From positions 1 through 64,000 of the forward strand of contig CACELK010000007.1 of the NCBI GenBank assembly GCA_902560245.1: a stretch of DNA of 64,000 nt, in the 5' to 3' direction. The stretch comes from an uncultured Pelagibacteraceae bacterium. Lineage in GTDB: Bacteria; Pseudomonadota; Alphaproteobacteria; Pelagibacterales; Pelagibacteraceae. Under the pieces are notes generated by a model that saw nothing but the letters and a program-made list of their open reading frames with translations, did no database searches and was not told the DNA's origin. Below, one piece after another: positions 60,360-64,000 of this stretch. How positions within the stretch are numbered: the first letter of the stretch is position 1; each line of letters opens with the position of its first letter. The translations under genes were made by a program, and so were the position numbers.

Positions 60360-62168
60360 ATGAATAAAAAAGAAGAAAATTTTAAAGAAAAGTTCAAGCA
60401 AGCATTAATATCTACAGCTAAAGTGATAGCTGATGATTATTTAATAAATCCTAAAAATAAAAATAAAAATTTGAGTTCAAAGAATCTTGATTTTTTTGAA
60501 CTTGATAATTTAACAAATAAACATGATTTCATAAGACTAAGAGCAGAGTCAGATTCGGAAGCCCTTAAAAAAAAGTTCTCAAATAAAGACGTATATAAAA
60601 AAAATATACCTCAGAAGAAATCTTGTAAAATTCTTTATGATATATCTGAAAAAATAAGGTATGAGGTTTTAGGAAGCAAAATGCTTAAAGGTATTTCTTT
60701 AAATTTTAAAGAAAATTATAATCAAAAACTTAATCTTAAAAGAAAAGATCAGTTAAAAAGTAAGGAAGATGTTAATATTTCAGAGGCATTTGAAATTTAT
60801 ATGTTAAAAAATTTTCTCAACATCGAGCCTAATGACTTAGCAAAAAAAATGCTTAGTTTTTGGGAAAAAGATTTTTCTTCCTCAGTTGGGAAACATTTAA
60901 ATTTTTTAAATAAAAATTTAGAAAATCAAGAGTCATATAATTCCAAATTTTCAGAAATTTTGTCAGAAATGGATATTTTTGATTCAAGCGAAAATGATGA
61001 AAAAAATGAGGACTCTGAAAATAATAATAATCAAAATGATACGAACAATCAGGATGAAAATAATGAAGCGTCCAAAAATCAGGAAAAAACGAAACAAGAT
61101 GAAAATCAAAATGGAATTGATGGAGAATACGATTTTGATCAATTTCAAATGGATGAACAATTATTCGATACTGACTCATCTCAACAAAGCTCAGAGAAAG
61201 TTTTTCAGAAATTAAATTCAAATAAAAATGATAAAGAATATAAAGTTTTTACTAAGAAATTTGACGAAGTTGAAAAAGCAGAATTATTAGAGACAAATGA
61301 GGAAATAACAAAATTAAGAAAAAATTTAGATCAACAATTAACATCTTTTCAAGATCTTATAACAAAACTAGCAAACAAACTTCAAAGACAATTGCTTGCG
61401 AAACAAAATAGAGCTTGGGAATTTGATTTAGAAGAAGGTCTTCTAGATAGTGCCAAACTACCAAGAATAATAATTGACCCATTTAATTCACTTTCTTTTA
61501 AAAAAGAGAAAGATTTAGACTTTAAAGATACAATTGTCACCTTATTAATTGATAATTCAGGATCAATGCGAGGTAGACCAATTACAATTGCAGCTTTATG
61601 TGCAGATATTTTATCGAGAACGTTGGAAAGATGTGATGTTAAAGTTGAAATCTTGGGTTTTACTACAAAAAATTGGAAAGGTGGCAAAAGTAGAGAAGAA
61701 TGGAATAAAAAGAATAAGCCAAAAAATCCTGGTCGATTAAATGACTTGCGACATATAATATATAAAAGTGCTGACAGCCATTGGAGGCAATCAAAAAAAA
61801 ATTTAGGGCTAATGCTTAAAGAGGGTTTGTTAAAAGAAAATATAGACGGCGAAGCAATTTCTTGGGCCTATAATAGATTAAAAAAAAGGAAAGAAGAAAG
61901 AAAAATTTTGATGGTAATTTCTGATGGTGCTCCAGTAGACGACTCAACTTTGTCTGTAAATTCTGGTGATTTTCTTGAAAAACATTTGAAGAAAATAGTT
62001 AAGTTTATAGAATATAAATCTGAAATTGAGATATTGGCAATCGGTATTGGTCATGATGTATCTAGATATTACAACAAAGCAATTAAAATAACTGATGTTC
62101 ACGAATTGGGTGATGTAATGATAAAAGAATTGAGTGGTTTATTTGAAAGTAAAAAAAAACTTAATTAA
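60360..62168 (+). CDS. cobT: CobT-family VWA-domain protein
   Basis: CobT is the VWA partner of CobS in cobaltochelatase. The 602-residue protein has an N-terminal domain, an acidic Asn/Glu/Asp-rich linker at about residues 205-285 and a C-terminal VWA domain. Its MIDAS motif is [11 protein letters not shown] near residue 396. The later part has [25 protein letters not shown] and [14 protein letters not shown], as in family members. It lies directly after cobS and converges on the regB-like gene with an eight-base overlap. Confidence 0.94.
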   Translation: MNKKEENFKEKFKQALISTAKVIADDYLINPKNKNKNLSSKNLDFFELDNLTNKHDFIRLRAESDSEALKKKFSNKDVYKKNIPQKKSCKILYDISEKIRYEVLGSKMLKGISLNFKENYNQKLNLKRKDQLKSKEDVNISEAFEIYMLKNFLNIEPNDLAKKMLSFWEKDFSSSVGKHLNFLNKNLENQESYNSKFSEILSEMDIFDSSENDEKNEDSENNNNQNDTNNQDENNEASKNQEKTKQDENQNGIDGEYDFDQFQMDEQLFDTDSSQQSSEKVFQKLNSNKNDKEYKVFTKKFDEVEKAELLETNEEITKLRKNLDQQLTSFQDLITKLANKLQRQLLAKQNRAWEFDLEEGLLDSAKLPRIIIDPFNSLSFKKEKDLDFKDTIVTLLIDNSGSMRGRPITIAALCADILSRTLERCDVKVEILGFTTKNWKGGKSREEWNKKNKPKNPGRLNDLRHIIYKSADSHWRQSKKNLGLMLKEGLLKENIDGEAISWAYNRLKKRKEERKILMVISDGAPVDDSTLSVNSGDFLEKHLKKIVKFIEYKSEIEILAIGIGHDVSRYYNKAIKITDVHELGDVMIKELSGLFESKKKLN

Positions 62169-63447
62169 TTTTTTTTATATCATTATTATTCCATCTTATT
62201 CTTACTATAGCACCTTCAAATTCAGAGTTTTTAAAAGTTATTTTTGCATAATTTCTTTCTAATAGGGTTTTGCCAATAAAAGTTCCCAAACCTAAACCAT
62301 GTTTAGATATATGATTTTTATCACTAGTCCTTATGTAAGGTTCACCAAGTCTTGCTTTGTTTATTAAATCTGTAGGAAAACCAGGTCCATCATCTTTAAC
62401 AACTATTTCTGTCTCTTTAGAATTGCTTATCAAAAATATTTCTATTTTTTTTTTACTAAATTTGTTTGCATTTCCAATAAAATTTCTTAACCCATATATA
62501 ATTTCTTGTGATTTAAAAGATTTAATTTTCTTATCAAATTTATCTAAATTGATTATAAATTTTTTGTTACTAATTTCTTGATATGATCTAACTATCTCTT
62601 TTACATAATCTTCAAATGTAATTTCTTCATCAAAAAACTCATCTTCAATTGTTGGATTTAATGTTAATTTTTTTAAAATTTCACTGCATCGATTACTTTG
62701 ACTTACCAATAAATCAAGATCATTTTTAATTTTTATATTTTCACTAAATTCTTTTTGTAATTCTTTTGCTGTTAATAATATAGTTGATAGTGGAGTTCCT
62801 AAAGAATGTGCAGCTGCAGCAGCTTGGCCACCTAATGAAATTAGTTCATTCTCTTTAGCCATAATCTCTTGCATTTTATCAAAAGCTTCTTTTCTAATTC
62901 TACTTTCTGTGCCAAATTTAACTCCAAAAAATACTAAAAAATTTAAACCAATAAATATTGCCAATGGAATACTATATAAATAATAAGAAGGAGTATGAAA
63001 ATGCAAAACATCAGGATGAGGCAAATCAAAATAAAAAAAAGTTAAAAAAATCAATAAAATTGATGTAATAGATACAAGTATAACTGAACTCCTAATATTT
63101 AAAAATTGCGAAGAAAAAACTGCGGGAATTATAATTAAAAATATGAATGGATTGGTAATGCCTCCAGTAAAAAAAAATAAAATACTAATTTGAAAAATAT
63201 CATAGGTTAAAAAAACTGTAGAGAATAAGCTGTCTAGTTGATTATCTTGTATTTTAAATTTTAAATACAGGTTAGTTAAAATACTGATTAAAATAATTAA
63301 TATACAGGGTACATAATTAAATTTAAATTCAAAAAAGAATTGAACCAATATTATAGTTATTAGTTGGCCTATATATGCAATCCATCTTAAATTAATATAT
63401 GTCGATTTATTTAAGGTATATATTTTTGAAGTTTCAGCAAACCTCAT
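62161..63447 (-). CDS. regB: RegB/PrrB-type sensor histidine kinase
   Basis: The 428-residue protein has six membrane helices in its N-terminal 175 residues, with the ubiquinone-contact motif GGITNPF at 95-101. Next is the H-box [14 protein letters not shown] with His214. The redox-sensitive cysteine of the family is Cys254 in NRCSEIL. The N-box [10 protein letters not shown] and the G-box DDGPGFP and GLGLGTF follow. In RegB the Cys and quinone binding turn the kinase off when oxygen or oxidised quinone is high. The partner response regulator RegA is not in this window. Confidence 0.86.
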   Translation of the reverse strand: MRFAETSKIYTLNKSTYINLRWIAYIGQLITIILVQFFFEFKFNYVPCILIILISILTNLYLKFKIQDNQLDSLFSTVFLTYDIFQISILFFFTGGITNPFIFLIIIPAVFSSQFLNIRSSVILVSITSILLIFLTFFYFDLPHPDVLHFHTPSYYLYSIPLAIFIGLNFLVFFGVKFGTESRIRKEAFDKMQEIMAKENELISLGGQAAAAAHSLGTPLSTILLTAKELQKEFSENIKIKNDLDLLVSQSNRCSEILKKLTLNPTIEDEFFDEEITFEDYVKEIVRSYQEISNKKFIINLDKFDKKIKSFKSQEIIYGLRNFIGNANKFSKKKIEIFLISNSKETEIVVKDDGPGFPTDLINKARLGEPYIRTSDKNHISKHGLGLGTFIGKTLLERNYAKITFKNSEFEGAIVRIRWNNNDIKKIN

Positions 63448-63450
63448 TTT

Positions 63451-64000
63451 TTAGATGTCTAGATTCGAAACATTGATTGCATTAGATACAATAAACTCTT
63501 TTCTTAAACTTACATCATTGCCCATAAGAGTATGAATAATACTTTGGTCTTTTTTTTGATCCTTTGAATATTGTACTTGAAGTAAATTTCTTGTTTCAGG
63601 ATTAAGTGTAGTATTCCATAGCTCATCAGGATTCATCTCGCCTAAACCTTTAAACCTTTGAATGCTTATTTTAGATTTCTCAAGATTAAAAATTTTAATA
63701 AATTCTTTGCTTCCCTTTTTAACACTATTTAAATTTTTGGAATTTTTTAAAATATATTGTTCAAGTTCTTTTTCGTCTTTTATATAAATTGCTTTTGAAC
63801 CTTTGTTAATTTTAAATAGCGGCGGTTGTGCCAAGTAAACATTTCCATTTTCTATAAGCTTATTAAAAGGCTTATTATTAAAAAATGTAAGAAGCAATGC
63901 TCTTATGTGAGATCCATCGACGTCAGCATCCGTCATAATTATAATTTTTCCATATCTAAGATCTTTTAAATCTATCTCCTCAGCTTTAGGATCCAATCCT
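63451..64000 (-). CDS. gyrB: DNA gyrase subunit B (partial, N-terminal part beyond window)
   Basis: The frame is open at the right edge and encodes only the last roughly 180 residues. It has the Toprim metal motif IIIMTDADVDGSHIRALLLTFF, NVYLAQPPLFKINKG, RFKGLGEMNPDELWNTTLNPETRNLLQV and the gyrase-type ending TLMGNDVSLRKEFIVSNA. The C-terminal LMGxDVxxRxEF block and the NLDI end favour GyrB over ParE. It lies three bases upstream of the regB-like gene on the same strand. Confidence 0.9.
   Translation of the reverse strand, partial: GLDPKAEEIDLKDLRYGKIIIMTDADVDGSHIRALLLTFFNNKPFNKLIENGNVYLAQPPLFKINKGSKAIYIKDEKELEQYILKNSKNLNSVKKGSKEFIKIFNLEKSKISIQRFKGLGEMNPDELWNTTLNPETRNLLQVQYSKDQKKDQSIIHTLMGNDVSLRKEFIVSNAINVSNLDI

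Noticed and set aside
60853-61221. 122-codon His/Phe-rich minus-strand frame opposite cobT
   Set aside because: Its odd composition mirrors the Asn/Asp/Glu-rich linker of cobT, not a real protein.
1-64000. Mobile elements, prophage, CRISPR arrays, rRNA operons
   Set aside because: No transposase, integrase, capsid-like genes, regularly spaced repeats or rRNA sequence are visible on either strand.
63451-64000. Topoisomerase IV subunit ParE
   Set aside because: The C-terminal LMGNDV...RKEFI and NLDI ending are of the GyrB type; only the partial sequence leaves a small doubt.

Overview
The window looks like a core stretch of chromosome from a streamlined, very AT-rich, free-living alphaproteobacterium of the SAR11 (Pelagibacterales) type, or a similarly reduced marine lineage such as the AEGEAN-169/HIMB59 group. 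Supporting signs are the A/T-dominated sequence, start-stop overlaps of a few bases, intergenic gaps mostly under 150 bases, an alphaproteobacterial gene order (ffs-dnaX-ybaB-recR; murA-DUF2948-hisD-infA; rpmH-rnpA-yidD-yidC-argB; bolA-dnaJ-cobS-cobT), GcrA, a RegB-type kinase and a tRNA-His without an encoded extra G at position -1. I see no insertion sequences, prophage, CRISPR arrays, rRNA genes or integration sites. No gene-free stretch exceeds about 240 bases.

Layout. 1-8.5 kb: ispG (cut by the window edge), lysC, ubiG, a DUF1178 zinc-ribbon protein, argJ, secA and accA. 8.6-13.6 kb: glcB with a clear promoter, then recR, ybaB, dnaX and the SRP RNA gene on the minus strand. 13.6-20.4 kb: pheA, kdsB, a membrane cytochrome c, argF-argD, an ABC-2 permease, gcrA, a 38-residue membrane protein and an NDUFA9-like protein. 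20.5-32.9 kb: one long plus-strand run of rnd, kdsD, lptC, lptB, aroA, cmk, rpsA, ihfB, pyrF, trpF, trpB, trpA, accD and folC. 32.9-44.5 kb: a minus-strand run of trxA, sbcB, an MGME1-like nuclease, rmuC, hisG, hisZ, hisS, tRNA-His, cspA, tRNA-Phe, infA, hisD, DUF2948, murA, dcd and two small basic proteins. 44.6-52.8 kb: tRNA-Thr, a TVP38-like membrane protein, the rpmH-rnpA-yidD-yidC-argB run, a HAD phosphatase, dapD, dapE, and a histone-deacetylase-like gene overlapping a SET-domain gene. 52.8-64 kb: truA, fmt, def, an unrecognised secreted protein with a small membrane protein, aroK-aroB, bolA, dnaJ-like, cobS, cobT, regB-like and gyrB (cut by the edge).

Functionally the window carries amino-acid biosynthesis (Arg, Lys, Trp, Phe, His, shikimate), fatty-acid initiation (accA, accD), LPS precursors and export (kdsB, kdsD, lptB, lptC), protein export (secA, yidC, SRP RNA) and DNA maintenance (dnaX, recR, sbcB, rmuC, gyrB, ihfB). 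The most unusual points are: structured RNAs that almost touch the start codons of dnaX and hisS; a cytidylate kinase whose P-loop lysine is alanine; AccA with a hydrophobic C-terminal tail; an HDAC-like/SET gene pair; a nuclease cluster including an MGME1-like enzyme; cobS/cobT with no other cobalamin gene in view; lptC directly followed by lptB without lptA; and several short unannotated proteins.
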